Notes: generated by a model not told the origin, from the sequence alone. Shown: positions 26,757-35,940, counted from the stretch's first letter. The stretch is 64,000 nucleotides of DNA from Sphingopyxis chilensis (GCF_035930445.1 NZ_CP142394.1:1087501-1151500); one strand, 5' to 3'. Numbers and translations: made by a program.

Positions 26757-28215
26757 CTATCGCATCAAGGGCGAAACTGGCGAGTGGGAGGTCGTGATCG
26801 GCCTTGAGGTCCACGCCCAGATCACGACCAACGCCAAGCTGTTCTCGGGCGCCGCGACGGCGTTCGGGGCGGAGCCGAACACGCAGGTGTCGCTGGTCGA
26901 CGCCGCGATGCCGGGCATGCTGCCGGTGCCGAACCGCGAGTGCATCCGCCAGGCGGTGCGCACCGGCATGGCGATCGAGGCGCAGATCAACACATGGTCG
27001 CGGTTCGACCGCAAGAATTATTTCTATGCCGATTTGCCGCAGGGCTACCAGATTTCGCAGCTTTATCATCCGCTTGTCGGCGAAGGTTCGCTGACGATCG
27101 CCGCCGATGAGAAGGCCGGCATTCCCGCAGACAAGGTCATCGGAATCGAGCGTATCCATGTCGAGCAGGACGCCGGCAAGCTGATGCACGACCAGCATCC
27201 GACGATGTCCTATGTCGATTTGAATCGCAGCGGCGTCGCGCTGATGGAGATCGTCTCGCGCCCCGACATGCGCTCGCCCGCCGAAGCGGGGGCCTATGTG
27301 CGCAAGCTGCGTTCGATCCTGCGCTACGTCGGCTCGTGCGACGGCAATATGGAAGAGGGCTCGATGCGCGCCGACGTCAACGTCAGCGTGCGCAAACCCG
27401 GCGACGAATTCGGGACGCGCACCGAGACGAAGAACGTCAATTCGGTGCGCTTCGTGATGGCGGTGATCGAGGGCGAGGCGAAGCGCCAGGTCGAACTGAT
27501 CGAAAGCGGCGGCACGGTGGTGCAGGAAACGCGCCTTTACGATCCCGACCGCAACGAGACGCGGTCGATGCGGTCGAAGGAAGACGCGCATGATTACCGC
27601 TACTTCCCCGATCCCGACCTGCTGCCGCTCGAACTCGACGATGCGTTTCTGGCTGAGTGCCGCGACAGCCTGCCCGAGCTGCCCGATGCCAAGCGCGCGC
27701 GCTATCTCGCGGCGGGGATCAGCGCCTACAACGCCGATGTCCTGACCGCCGAGGTCGAGGCGGCGCGCTGGTTCGACACGTTGCTCGACGCGGGCGCCAA
27801 GCCGGTCGCCGCCGCCAACTGGGTGACGAGCGAATTGTTCGGTGCGCTCAATCGCATGGGCCGCGATATTTCGGATTCGCCGGTGTCGCCCGAACACGCC
27901 GCCGAACTGCTCGGACTCGTTGCCGACGGCACAATTTCGGGGACGATCGCCAAGCAGGTGTTCGAAAAGATGCTCGAAAGCGGTGATCCCGCGGGTGTCA
28001 TCGTCGATCGCGAAGGGCTCAAGCAGACGAGCGACACCGGCGCGATCGAGGCCGAGATCGCCAAGGTCCTCGCCGCCAATGCCGACAAGGTCGAGCAGTA
28101 TAAGGGCGGCAAGGAAGCCTTGTTCGGTTTCTTCGTCGGACAGACGATGAAGGCGATGCAGGGCAAGGCGAACCCGCAGGTCGTCAACGAGCTGTTGAAG
28201 AAGGCGCTGGGCTGA
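26749..28215 (+). CDS. gatB: Glutamyl/aspartyl-tRNA(Gln/Asn) amidotransferase subunit B
   Basis: The 488-aa kinase/amidotransferase subunit that activates the misacylated t[13 protein letters not shown] and [10 protein letters not shown] open the GatB/GatE domain; [13 protein letters not shown], which carries catalytic and metal residues, lies near residue 280; a C-terminal YqeY-like tail domain ([13 protein letters not shown] onward) binds tRNA. I chose the ATG at 26749, which overlaps the small ORF. Last gene of the gat operon. Confidence 0.97.
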   Translation: MTDYRIKGETGEWEVVIGLEVHAQITTNAKLFSGAATAFGAEPNTQVSLVDAAMPGMLPVPNRECIRQAVRTGMAIEAQINTWSRFDRKNYFYADLPQGYQISQLYHPLVGEGSLTIAADEKAGIPADKVIGIERIHVEQDAGKLMHDQHPTMSYVDLNRSGVALMEIVSRPDMRSPAEAGAYVRKLRSILRYVGSCDGNMEEGSMRADVNVSVRKPGDEFGTRTETKNVNSVRFVMAVIEGEAKRQVELIESGGTVVQETRLYDPDRNETRSMRSKEDAHDYRYFPDPDLLPLELDDAFLAECRDSLPELPDAKRARYLAAGISAYNADVLTAEVEAARWFDTLLDAGAKPVAAANWVTSELFGALNRMGRDISDSPVSPEHAAELLGLVADGTISGTIAKQVFEKMLESGDPAGVIVDREGLKQTSDTGAIEAEIAKVLAANADKVEQYKGGKEALFGFFVGQTMKAMQGKANPQVVNELLKKALG

Positions 28216-28217
28216 GG

Positions 28218-29558
28218 ATGCGCGCGACGGTTCGCGCGCTCCTGACCCTTTGGCTGCTGGTCGCCGGCGCGGCGCTCGCGCGCGCCGAGACGATCGTGTT
28301 CACCGACGTCAACGTCGTGCCGATGGACGGCGAGCGCGTGATCCCGCGCACGACGGTCATCGTCACCGACGGCGTGATTTCGACCATCGGGATCAAGGCG
28401 AAATTGCCCGCGGGGACGCCGGTGATCGACGGCAAGGGGGCGTGGCTCTTCCCGGGGCTCGCCGACATGCACAATCATGTGACGAGCCGCGAGGACCTGT
28501 CGCTGCTGCTCGCGAACGGCGTCACGACAATGCTCAACATGGGCGAGGCGACGAACAGCTTTGCCGGGCGGACGCGGATCGCGGTGAACGAGGGCAAGGT
28601 GCCGGGGCCGCAGATATTCACCGCGCTCGCGGTCGATGGCGACCCGCAATATGGGCATCTGGTCATCGAGAGGGCGGAGGATGCGCGCGCGATCGTCGGG
28701 ATTGCGAAGGCCAACGGCTACAGCTTTATCAAGGCCTATACGAACCTGTCGGCCGAGGCTTTTGCGGCGCTTGCCGACGAAGCGAAGGCGCAGCGTATCG
28801 GCGTCGTCGGGCATAATGTGAAGGCGGTCGGCCTCGCGCGGCAGCTTGCCGCCGGGCAGGCTATGGTTGCGCATATCGAGGAATTTTTCTACGGCGTCTT
28901 CCCCGAACCCCCTGCGGACGACCAGCAGGCGCCGCCCGCCGATGCGCGGATTGCCGACGCGATCGCGCTGGTCAAGGCGCATGGGGCGTTCGTCACGTCG
29001 GACCTGTTCAATTACCGCACGATCGCGGCGCAATTCGGCAAGCCGGAGGTGGTGAAAGCCTATCTCGCGGCGCCAGAGGCGCGCTACCTGTCGCCCGCCG
29101 ACCGGATCGGCTGGGCGCAGTCGGTCTATCAGAAGAAGGCGATCGACCTGTCGCGGCGCGTGGCGTTCGAGGCGCGCTTCGTGAAGACGATGGCCGACGC
29201 GGGCGTGCCGTTGATCACCGGCGGCGACGCGCCGACGATCCCAGGGCAGGTGCCGGGTTTTGCGCTGCACGGCGAAATCGACGCGATGCTGGAGGCGGGG
29301 CTGACGCCGTGGCAGGCGCTGTCGGCGGCAACGCGCACGCCAGGCGAGTTCATCGCGAAAACAGTGCCGGGCGCGGCGAAGTTCGGCGTCGTGGCGCCGG
29401 GCTATCGCGCCGACCTGTTGCTCGTCGCCGAAAATCCGCTCGAAAGGCCGGCGACGTTGCGAACGCCGCTCGGCGTGATGGCGGGGGGGCGCTGGTTCGA
29501 CGCGGCGGCGCTCAAGGCGATGCTGGCCGAGGTCGCGGCGAAGCGCGTCGTTCCCTAG
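28218..29558 (+). CDS. Secreted amidohydrolase
   Basis: A 446-aa protein with a signal peptide (MRATVRALLTLWLLVAGAALARA). The composite amidohydrolase domain shows the metal motif DMHNH near residue 90, Lys in FIKAYTN and His in GVVGHNVKA and MVAHIEEF, GGDAP as the catalytic Asp region, and the C-terminal YRADLLLV strand typical of imidazolonepropionase-like hydrolases. It is thus a zinc- or binuclear-metal hydrolase of periplasmic amides or cyclic peptides; the substrate is unknown. It starts 2 nt after gatB and is convergent with the next gene, overlapping 4 bp. Confidence 0.88.
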   Translation: MRATVRALLTLWLLVAGAALARAETIVFTDVNVVPMDGERVIPRTTVIVTDGVISTIGIKAKLPAGTPVIDGKGAWLFPGLADMHNHVTSREDLSLLLANGVTTMLNMGEATNSFAGRTRIAVNEGKVPGPQIFTALAVDGDPQYGHLVIERAEDARAIVGIAKANGYSFIKAYTNLSAEAFAALADEAKAQRIGVVGHNVKAVGLARQLAAGQAMVAHIEEFFYGVFPEPPADDQQAPPADARIADAIALVKAHGAFVTSDLFNYRTIAAQFGKPEVVKAYLAAPEARYLSPADRIGWAQSVYQKKAIDLSRRVAFEARFVKTMADAGVPLITGGDAPTIPGQVPGFALHGEIDAMLEAGLTPWQALSAATRTPGEFIAKTVPGAAKFGVVAPGYRADLLLVAENPLERPATLRTPLGVMAGGRWFDAAALKAMLAEVAAKRVVP

Positions 29559-30325
29559 AAGCGCCGCTGCCCGGCACCCCAGTTGCCGACATCACACTGG
29601 CCCGAAAAATTGGTCTGTGCCTTGAGCTGGATGCGGCCCGAGCGGCGGTCGATATCGACCTTGGGCTTGTTGAGGCCGTTGAGGCGATAGGTCGCCGTGA
29701 TGCGGTCGGGCGTTACGACGAGATTTTCGAGATCCCACCAGCCTTCATGCCCGCCCGAATGGATCGGCGGAACGAGGCTGGGGCCAAGATGGATGCGGCC
29801 CTGATCGCCATAAAGCTCGATCTGGACGTCGCTGTTGAAGCCCTGGGTCGTGCCGACGACATCGTTGCTCCATTCCCATTTATGCTTCGACCGGTTCCAG
29901 TCGTAGCGCGGGGTGGTGGTGACGCTGGGCCGGTTGCCGGCGCCGTAGCAGACGAGGACGAGCGAACTGGCGTCGCGATATCCCGGTTCGGTGGGCGGCG
30001 CGTGATGGTCGGCGGGCGGCGCATAGCCGCCGCGCGGTGCGTCGCCCTGGCAATTTTCGGCCGGCACGCCGATGATCGCCGAATAGCGCCCGTCCGTCGT
30101 CGCGACCGAGATGCAGCGTCCGGTGCGCTGGTTCCACCAGAAGGTGTAGCGTTGGCCGCCGACCGTGTTCGAATGGCGCGATTCATATCCGCGCGCGAGC
30201 AGCTGCGTTTCGCCGCCGGCGCCGCGCGCGCCGACAAGGTCGGCGACGTCAGGCGCCGATTGCGCGAGTGCGGGGACCGAAAGGGCGGCGGAGGCAAGAA
30301 GCGATAAAGGCAGAGCGCGACGCAT
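29555..30325 (-). CDS. Secreted protein of unknown function
   Basis: A 256-aa exported protein (signal MRRALPLSLLASAALSVPALA; ATG 30325 preceded by GGGAG). It has a region rich in aromatic residues (GGQRYTFWWNQRTGRCIS, GRYSAIIG), a Pro/His linker (PPADHHAPPTEPGY) and a beta-rich C-terminal half ending QTNFSGQCDVGNWGAG. Two or three cysteines could form disulphides. No family was recognised with confidence. Confidence 0.7.
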   Translation of the reverse strand: MRRALPLSLLASAALSVPALAQSAPDVADLVGARGAGGETQLLARGYESRHSNTVGGQRYTFWWNQRTGRCISVATTDGRYSAIIGVPAENCQGDAPRGGYAPPADHHAPPTEPGYRDASSLVLVCYGAGNRPSVTTTPRYDWNRSKHKWEWSNDVVGTTQGFNSDVQIELYGDQGRIHLGPSLVPPIHSGGHEGWWDLENLVVTPDRITATYRLNGLNKPKVDIDRRSGRIQLKAQTNFSGQCDVGNWGAGQRRF

Positions 30326-30414
30326 GGCGATGACTCCCGTTGCTTGCAGCATCGCCATCCTATCGCACCGCGGCGCGACCACCAAGACTGTCCCGGCGCG
30401 TTCCAGGAAAAAAA

Positions 30415-32109
30415 TCAGGGCGAAACGGCTTCGGTCGGATGTTTCCAGACGCTGCGGCCGTCCTTGATGGTTTCCAGAACCTTGATCGCCTTGATGTCGG
30501 TGACCGGCGTGGTCAGTGGGTTTCTGTCGAGGATGACGAAATCGGCGAGGAGGCCCGCTTTGATGCGGCCCTTGCGATCTTCCTCGAAGATTTGCCAGGC
30601 GGGCCCGGTGGTGAGCGCCTGTAGCGCCTCATAGGCTCCGACTCGCTCGTCCGGGCCGCTCACGACGCCGGTGGGCGAGACGCGCGCCATGGCGGTCCAC
30701 AGCATGAAGCGCGTATCGAGCGGGGTGACGCTGTAGTCGCTGTGGTTCGACGGCGTCAGGCCCGCGGCGCGCGCCGAGGCAAAGGGGCTGATGAAATCGA
30801 CGACTTCGGCCGGGAAGTTGGTGCGGTGGACATCGGCCCAGTACCAGGCGTGGTTCGAAAAATAGGCGGGGCCGACGCCGATGCGCTTGTAGGCGGCGAA
30901 CTGGTCACGGCGCTGGAATTGCGAGTGGATGACGATGGGGCGGCGGTCGTCGGCGGCCTTGATCCCGAGCGCGTCGAAGCCGCGGATCGCCATATCGATC
31001 GCGGCGTCGCCATTGGCGTGGACGAAAAGCTGCCAGCCGCGGTCGTGGACCTTTTTTGCCTGCGCGACGAAGTCGGTTTCGGAAAGGACGGGTTCGCCGT
31101 GCCACGGATGATGCCCCGCGGGGCTGCCGCGCTTGTAATCGCGGGTGAAATAGCCGGTGCGCGCCTGCACCGATCCGTCGAGGACGAACTTGATCCCCTG
31201 TAACTTCACATGGCCCTGATAGCTGCCGAATTTCAGGTCGGGTTTGGCCAGCAGCGCGTCGAGACCGGGAGAGAAGGGGAGGAGCGCGAGGTCGAGCTTG
31301 AGGCGTTCGCGCGCCTGTGGAGAGGTAAGGAAGGCGACGTCGGGCGGCTGGGTCGCGCCGTCCTGTGCATGGGTATAGCCCTCGGCGAAATAGGCGTTTT
31401 GCGCGGCGTCGAGCGCGGCGAGCCTCTGCTCCGCCGTCGGTTGCGGCATTTTGGCGAGCAGCAGGAACATCGCCTTTTCGAGGAGCACGCCATTGAGCCT
31501 GCCGGCGTCGTCGCGGAGGATCATGCCCCCCGGCGGGACGGGGGTGACCTCGTCGATCCCGGCGGCCTTCAGCGCGGCGCTGTTGGCGACCGCGCCGTGA
31601 AGCGAGACGTGGAGCACGACGAGCGGGCGGTCGGGCGCGATGGCGTCGAGCTCGGCGCGGGCGATATAGCGTTTTTCGGCCAGATTTTCCTGATCGAACT
31701 GCCATACGGTAATCCAGCCTCCGGGCCCTGACGCGCGAGCGACATATTCGCGGATAGCGGCCGAGACGCCGGCGATGTCGCTGATCGGGGCGCCGCCGGT
31801 TTCGCGCAGGTCGAGCCCGCCCGCGCTTATCGTGGCGACGGTGAAATGCGAATGGGCGTCGATGAAGCCGGGGAGCAGCGTGGCGCCCTTGAGGTCGCGA
31901 ACCACGGGATCTTTGCCCGCTGCCTTGCGCGCCTGCTTTTCGGAGCCGGCAAAGGCGATGCGGCCATCACGGGCCACGACGGCCTCGACCGTTTGCGGCG
32001 TGTCGCCGTCCATCGTGATGATCGGGCCGCCGCGGTAGATTGTGGTGTCCTGCGCGATGGCCGGCGCGGTCATTGCCAGAAGCAGCGCGATGGCGGCGGT
32101 GAATTTCAT
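30415..32109 (-). CDS. Secreted amidohydrolase, YtcJ-like
   Basis: A 564-aa protein with a signal peptide (MKFTAAIALLLAMTAPAIA); GGGAGAG precedes the ATG at 32109. The metal motif DAHSHF is near residue 70, HANGDAAIDMAI is the YtcJ-type helix, SNHSDYSV carries the late Asp, and the C-terminal LADFVILDRNP strand completes the composite domain. YtcJ/NfdA-type enzymes hydrolyse N-formyl or other amides; here it would act in the periplasm. Single gene. Confidence 0.87.
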   Translation of the reverse strand: MKFTAAIALLLAMTAPAIAQDTTIYRGGPIITMDGDTPQTVEAVVARDGRIAFAGSEKQARKAAGKDPVVRDLKGATLLPGFIDAHSHFTVATISAGGLDLRETGGAPISDIAGVSAAIREYVARASGPGGWITVWQFDQENLAEKRYIARAELDAIAPDRPLVVLHVSLHGAVANSAALKAAGIDEVTPVPPGGMILRDDAGRLNGVLLEKAMFLLLAKMPQPTAEQRLAALDAAQNAYFAEGYTHAQDGATQPPDVAFLTSPQARERLKLDLALLPFSPGLDALLAKPDLKFGSYQGHVKLQGIKFVLDGSVQARTGYFTRDYKRGSPAGHHPWHGEPVLSETDFVAQAKKVHDRGWQLFVHANGDAAIDMAIRGFDALGIKAADDRRPIVIHSQFQRRDQFAAYKRIGVGPAYFSNHAWYWADVHRTNFPAEVVDFISPFASARAAGLTPSNHSDYSVTPLDTRFMLWTAMARVSPTGVVSGPDERVGAYEALQALTTGPAWQIFEEDRKGRIKAGLLADFVILDRNPLTTPVTDIKAIKVLETIKDGRSVWKHPTEAVSP

Positions 32110-32176
32110 ATCGTCTCTCCCCTGCGCCATGGTGGCGGGCGGGGAGGCTATGGGTCAAGTGGTTAGCAAGCTAAAC

Positions 32177-32208
32177 TTCGTCATTCCCGCAAAAGCGGGA
32201 ATGACGAA
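32177..32208. repeat. Perfect palindromic repeat, family A (solo)
   Basis: A 14-bp stem, TTCGTCATTCCCGC with its exact complement, around AAAA. The core equals the outer half of the terminal inverted repeats of the GIY-YIG unit at 34485-34874. Confidence 0.9.
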
Positions 32209-32221
32209 ACAGGGCGCGGCG

Positions 32222-32419
32222 TCAAACCTGCTGCGGCGGCATTTCATCGGGTCCGCGGCCGGGTTCGTCGATATCGCCGCCGCCGGGACGGCCCGGAATT
32301 TCGGACGGTTGGCCCGCGGGGTCTTCGAGCGGGGTGGGCTGCACGGGCGTTTCGGGCGGCGATTGCGGTTCGATCGTGTCGGGCTTGGGTTTCGGAAGCG
32401 GGTCGGGGCTGCTGGCCAT
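32222..32419 (-). CDS. Small proline-rich protein
   Basis: A 65-aa acidic, Pro-rich polypeptide (MASSPDPLPKPKPDTIEP to PDEMPPQQV) with AAGGAG 8 nt before the ATG at 32419. No hydrophobic segment and probably disordered. The good ribosome site and codon use support a real gene. Function unknown. Confidence 0.6.
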   Translation of the reverse strand: MASSPDPLPKPKPDTIEPQSPPETPVQPTPLEDPAGQPSEIPGRPGGGDIDEPGRGPDEMPPQQV

Positions 32420-32613
32420 GTTCATTCTCCTTGGCTTGACCAACGAACGGGCGCGAAGCATGTTCCGCCCGCGGAGACGCCAAGCATGTTCCGCCCGCGG
32501 AACAGGGGGCTTTGCGCCCTTGCCCTTGGCCGCGTGTCTGCTATAGCCCCGCGCGGCCCGCACGGGCGTGCGCGGCAGCGCGCGATGTCGTGCACCCGGC
32601 CGAAAGCTCTCTA

Positions 32614-32698
32614 GCGGGCGTGGCGGAATTGGTAGACGCGCTGGTTTTAGGTACCAGTATCGCAAGATGTGGGGGTTCGAGTCCCTTCGCCCGCACCA
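32614..32698 (+). tRNA. tRNA-Leu (anticodon UAG)
   Basis: 85 nt including an encoded CCA. The acceptor stem GCGGGCG pairs with CGCCCGC, the anticodon stem CTGGT/ACCAG encloses loop TTTAGGT with anticodon TAG, the T arm has GGTTCGAGTCC, and a long variable arm is present as in all tRNA-Leu. It is 88 nt upstream of tig. Confidence 0.96.
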
Positions 32699-32786
32699 AC
32701 TTCGCGAGCAGAGGCCGGGATAGGGGAACTTCGCCATATTGGCGGGGTTCGGATACGAGATTTTGAGCAAGGATAAGACCAAGGCA

Positions 32787-34409
32787 ATGAAGACCGTCGA
32801 AACGCTGAACGAAGGCCTGAAGCGCGAATATCGCGTCACCATCACCGCCAAGGATATCGACGCGCGCGTCGACGACGAGGTGAAGAGCATCGCCCCGACC
32901 GTCCGCATGCCCGGTTTCCGTCCCGGCAAGGTGCCGCCGAACCTGATCCGCAAGATGCACGGCCCCGCGCTGTCGGCCGATGCGCTGAACAAGGCGATCG
33001 ACGCCGGCGTGCGCGACCTGATGGCGAAGGAAAAGCTCCGCCCCGCGCTGCAGCCCGCCGTGTCGCTGGCCGACGGTTATGAAGCAGGCAGGGATGCCGA
33101 AGTCACCGTCGCGCTGGAAGTGCTGCCCGACATCGAGGCGCCGTCGATCGACGGGCTGAAGCTCGAGCGTCTGACCGTTCCCGCCGACGACAAGGCGGTG
33201 ATGGCGAAGATCGAGGAATTCGCCGCGCAGATGAAGCGCTTCGAAGATGCGCCGAAGACCAAGAAGGCCGCCGAGGGCGATCAGGTCATCATCGACTTTG
33301 CCGGCAGCGTCGAGGGCGTCGCCTTCGACGGCGGCACGGGCGAGGATATGGCGGTCGAAATCGGTTCGGGGCAGCTGATCCCCGGTTTCGAGGACCAGCT
33401 CGTCGGCGTGAAGGCGGGCGACGAGAAGGTGCTGAAGGTCAGCTTCCCCGATGAATATCCGGTCGAAAACCTGAAGGGCAAGCCCGCCGAATTCGCCGTC
33501 ACGGTGAAGGAAGTGAAGGTCCCGGCGGCGTCAAAGATCGACGACGAGTTCGCGAAGTCGCTCGGCCTCGAAAGCCTCGACAAGCTCAAGGAGCTGATGA
33601 AGGACCAGGTCGAGCAGGAACTGAACGGCCTGACCCGCACCTATATGAAGCGCAAGCTGCTCGACCAGCTCGCCGCGAGCCATGACTTCGACGTGCCGCC
33701 GACGATGGTCGAGGCCGAGTTCAACCAGATCTGGCAGCAGCTCGAGCATGAAGCGAGCCACGAGGAAGATCCCGAGGCGGCGAAGGCCGAGCTCGAGAAT
33801 GACCGCGAGGAATATCGCTCGATCGCGGTCCGCCGCGTCCGCCTCGGCCTGCTCCTGTCGGAAATCGGCCAGGCGCATGGCGTTCAGGTCAGCAGCCAGG
33901 AAATGCAGCGCCTGGTCATGCAGGCGGCGCAGCAGTATCGCCCCGAAGACCGCCAGCGTTTCGTCGAATATGTCCAGCAGGACGCGCTCGCGGCCGCGCA
34001 GCTCCGCGCCCCGCTCTATGAGGACAAGGTCGTCGACTTCCTGTTCGAAAAGGCCGAGATCAGCGATCGCGAAGTGACGCGCGAAGAAATCGAAGCCGCG
34101 ATCGAAGCCGACGACGACGGCCACGTCCATGGCCCGGGCTGCGGCCACGACCATGACCATGACCATAAGCCCGCCAAGAAAGCTGCCGCCAAAAAGCCGG
34201 CCGCCAAGAAGGATGCGGTGAAGGAAGAGGCCAAGGCCGAGGAAGCGCCCGCCAAGAAGGCACCGGCGAAGAAGGCCGAAGCCGCCCCCGCCAAGAAGGC
34301 CGAGGAAAAGCCCGCAGCGGCGAAGAAGGCTGCTCCGGCAAAGGCCGCGGCCGAGAAGGCCGAGCCCGCGAAGAAGGCCCCGGCCAAGAAGGCTGCGGCG
34401 AAGAAATAA
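32787..34409 (+). CDS. tig: Trigger factor with extended His/Asp and Lys/Ala tail
   Basis: The ribosome-bound chaperone and peptidyl-prolyl isomerase. The ribosome-binding motif GFRPGKVPPNLI lies near residue 45, the FKBP-type PPIase domain spans about residues 150-250 (GDQVIIDFAGSVEG, IPGFEDQLVG), and the helical C-terminal domain follows. At 540 aa it is about 100 longer than the E. coli protein. After residue 440 come HVHGPGCGHDHDHDHK, a likely metal-binding segment, and then about 80 residues of PAKKA-type repeats. The ATG at 32787 is the conserved MKTVETLNEG start. A terminator follows at 34431. No clpP was seen next to it. Confidence 0.95.
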   Translation: MKTVETLNEGLKREYRVTITAKDIDARVDDEVKSIAPTVRMPGFRPGKVPPNLIRKMHGPALSADALNKAIDAGVRDLMAKEKLRPALQPAVSLADGYEAGRDAEVTVALEVLPDIEAPSIDGLKLERLTVPADDKAVMAKIEEFAAQMKRFEDAPKTKKAAEGDQVIIDFAGSVEGVAFDGGTGEDMAVEIGSGQLIPGFEDQLVGVKAGDEKVLKVSFPDEYPVENLKGKPAEFAVTVKEVKVPAASKIDDEFAKSLGLESLDKLKELMKDQVEQELNGLTRTYMKRKLLDQLAASHDFDVPPTMVEAEFNQIWQQLEHEASHEEDPEAAKAELENDREEYRSIAVRRVRLGLLLSEIGQAHGVQVSSQEMQRLVMQAAQQYRPEDRQRFVEYVQQDALAAAQLRAPLYEDKVVDFLFEKAEISDREVTREEIEAAIEADDDGHVHGPGCGHDHDHDHKPAKKAAAKKPAAKKDAVKEEAKAEEAPAKKAPAKKAEAAPAKKAEEKPAAAKKAAPAKAAAEKAEPAKKAPAKKAAAKK

Positions 34410-34430
34410 GCTTCGGCTGACGATCGAATA

Positions 34431-34467
34431 AAAGGCCGGGTGGAGGATGCTCCGCCCGGCCTTTTTT
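34431..34467 (+). terminator. Intrinsic terminator of tig
   Basis: A 15-bp stem (AAAGGCCGGGTGGAG with CTCCGCCCGGCCTTT, one G-T pair) around GATG leads into TTTTTT. It lies 21 nt after the tig stop. Confidence 0.93.
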
Positions 34468-34484
34468 GCTCTTCGTGATCTCTG

Positions 34485-34518
34485 ACCTTCGTCATTCCCG
34501 CGAAAGCGGGAACCCAGT
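34485..34518. repeat. Left terminal inverted repeat of the GIY-YIG unit
   Basis: 34 bp beginning ACCTTCGTCATTCCCGCGAA and ending GCGGGAACCCAGT. It is the exact complement of 34841-34874, with its own internal hairpin. Confidence 0.9.
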
Positions 34519-34830
34519 TCAGCCTATCGGGGCGAAACCGAAATCGCCTGCAAGATCGCGCCATTCGGGATTATCCTTCTCAATCAGTTCGAGCTTCCAC
34601 GCCCGGTTCCATTTCTTGACCCGCTTTTCGCGCTGGATCGCCGCGTCCATCGTCGCGTGCTGCTCGAACCAGACGAGCATCTTCACGCCATATTCGCGCG
34701 TGAAACCGGGAATGAGGCCTTCGCGGTGCTGGCGGATGCGCTGAACCAGGTGCGATGTGACGCCGAGATACAACGTGCCGTTGCGCCGCGACGCGAGCAG
34801 GTAGACCGCCGGGCCGAAGTTCTCGCGCAT
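34519..34830 (-). CDS. GIY-YIG family nuclease
   Basis: A 103-aa single-domain protein. The two GIY-YIG strands read AVYLLASRRNGTLYLGVTSH (residues 8-27) and are followed by LVQRIRQHREG with the catalytic Arg, EYGVKMLVWFEQH, and AAIQREKRVKKWNRAWK with the metal-binding Glu. This is the small UvrC-N/UPF0213-like type. No ribosome site precedes the ATG. The whole gene sits between perfect 34-bp inverted repeats, which is why a role in moving those repeats is suspected; biochemical function is unproven. Confidence 0.9.
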   Translation of the reverse strand: MRENFGPAVYLLASRRNGTLYLGVTSHLVQRIRQHREGLIPGFTREYGVKMLVWFEQHATMDAAIQREKRVKKWNRAWKLELIEKDNPEWRDLAGDFGFAPIG

Positions 34831-34840
34831 CGCGGGCGCT

Positions 34841-34874
34841 ACTGGGTTCCCGCTTTCGCGGGAATGACGAAGGT
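34841..34874. repeat. Right terminal inverted repeat of the GIY-YIG unit
   Basis: 34 bp beginning ACTGGGTTCCCGCTTTCGCG and ending GAATGACGAAGGT. It is the exact complement of 34485-34518. Confidence 0.9.
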
Positions 34875-34891
34875 GGCGTAGCCACGCACCC

Positions 34892-35509
34892 TCAGATCAC
34901 ATCCATATTATAACAATGCCAGCTGAAGATCGCTGCCGCGCCGCGGTGGGGGCGCCAGGCTTCGGCGAGCTCGCGCGCCTGCTTCTCGCTCGGCCGTGCG
35001 CCCAATTGCAGGATGCGGCCGACCGCTTCCTGCACGGCGAGGTCGCCCGCGGGCCAGATGTCGGGGCGGCCCTCGGCAAAGAGCAGGTAGATTTCGGCCG
35101 ACCAGCGCCCGATGCCCTTGACCTTGGTGAGCAGCGCGATCGCTTCCTCATCGTCGGCGGGGAGCGCGTCGAAGGTCAGCTCGCCGTCGAGGATCAGCTG
35201 CGCGAGGCTTTTCGCATAGCCCTGTTTCTGGCCCGAGAGGCCGCAGGCGCGCAGCGTGTCGAAATCGGCGGCGGCGATCACTTCGGCGGGGCAGCCCTCG
35301 CCAAATTGCGTCTCCAGCTTGTTCCAGATCGACGTCGCTGCGGCGACGCTGACCTGCTGGCCGACGATGGTGCGCAGCAGCGTCGTATAGCCCGGCGCGC
35401 GGATGCGCGGTTCGGGGTAGCCGGCGTTGCCGAGCGCGCGCGCGAAATTGGTGTCGCGCTCCGCCAGCGCGTCGATCCCCGCGTTCAGCTGCTGCTGGCT
35501 AAGGCCCAT
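34892..35509 (-). CDS. DNA-3-methyladenine glycosylase II-like (AlkA family)
   Basis: A base-excision repair glycosylase for alkylated purines. The ATG at 35509 has AGGAG 9 nt upstream and yields 205 aa, i.e. the catalytic HhH-GPD part without the N-terminal AlkA_N domain. The helix-hairpin-helix [19 protein letters not shown] (about 127-145) is followed by [12 protein letters not shown] with the catalytic Asp near 156. Single gene, divergent from the ferredoxin. Confidence 0.92.
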   Translation of the reverse strand: MGLSQQQLNAGIDALAERDTNFARALGNAGYPEPRIRAPGYTTLLRTIVGQQVSVAAATSIWNKLETQFGEGCPAEVIAAADFDTLRACGLSGQKQGYAKSLAQLILDGELTFDALPADDEEAIALLTKVKGIGRWSAEIYLLFAEGRPDIWPAGDLAVQEAVGRILQLGARPSEKQARELAEAWRPHRGAAAIFSWHCYNMDVI

Positions 35510-35610
35510 CGCATATTCTCCTTTTGTTCTGGAGGAAGCTGATAGCAACGCTTGATTTGGCGCGCAACGCGCGACATAGCGCCTGCGACAGGAAACCTAT
35601 GGGGACGAGC

Positions 35611-35928
35611 ATGGCCAAGCTGATTGTCGTGACGCGCGACGGGACCGAACATGAGATCGAAGGCGACACCAGCCTGACCGTGATGGAAAATATCCGCGAT
35701 GCCGGTTTCGACGAACTGCTCGCGCTGTGCGGCGGTTGCTGTTCGTGCGCGACCTGTCATGTCCATGTCGAGGCCGGCGACAAGGGCGCCATGCCGGCGA
35801 TGAGCGAGGACGAGAACGACCTGCTCGATTCGACCACCGACCGCGACGATAATTCGCGCCTGTCGTGCCAGATCCCGTTCAGCGACGCGCTCGACGGCCT
35901 GAAGGTGCGGATCGCGGCGGAGGATTGA
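35611..35928 (+). CDS. 2Fe-2S ferredoxin (adrenodoxin type)
   Basis: A 105-aa electron carrier. The cluster ligands C40, C46, C49 and C86 follow the adrenodoxin spacing C-x5-C-x2-C-x(n)-C (in [14 protein letters not shown] and RLSCQI). The acidic helix [18 protein letters not shown] is the usual partner-docking region. It could serve a cytochrome P450 or Fe-S assembly; no partner gene is adjacent. An alternative ATG lies at 35599. Confidence 0.94.
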   Translation: MAKLIVVTRDGTEHEIEGDTSLTVMENIRDAGFDELLALCGGCCSCATCHVHVEAGDKGAMPAMSEDENDLLDSTTDRDDNSRLSCQIPFSDALDGLKVRIAAED

Positions 35929-35940
35929 CCTCCTAAGGCT

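Larger units (their letters stand above)
34485..34874. mobile_element. 390-bp GIY-YIG unit with perfect 34-bp terminal inverted repeats
   Basis: Positions 34485-34518 and 34841-34874 are exact reverse complements over 34 bp. Each contains the palindromic core TTCCCGCGAAAGCGGGAA. They enclose one gene (34519-34830, minus strand): its stop codon begins at the base next to the left repeat and its ATG is 10 nt from the right one. No target-site duplication is obvious. Solo sequences of the same family occur at 9405-9483 and 32177-32208. That it is mobile is an inference. Confidence 0.7.

Noticed and set aside
34140..34170. CATGAC tandem repeat as a microsatellite or phase-variation tract
   Set aside because: It encodes HDHDHDH in the trigger factor; unit length is a multiple of three, so slippage would not shift the frame.
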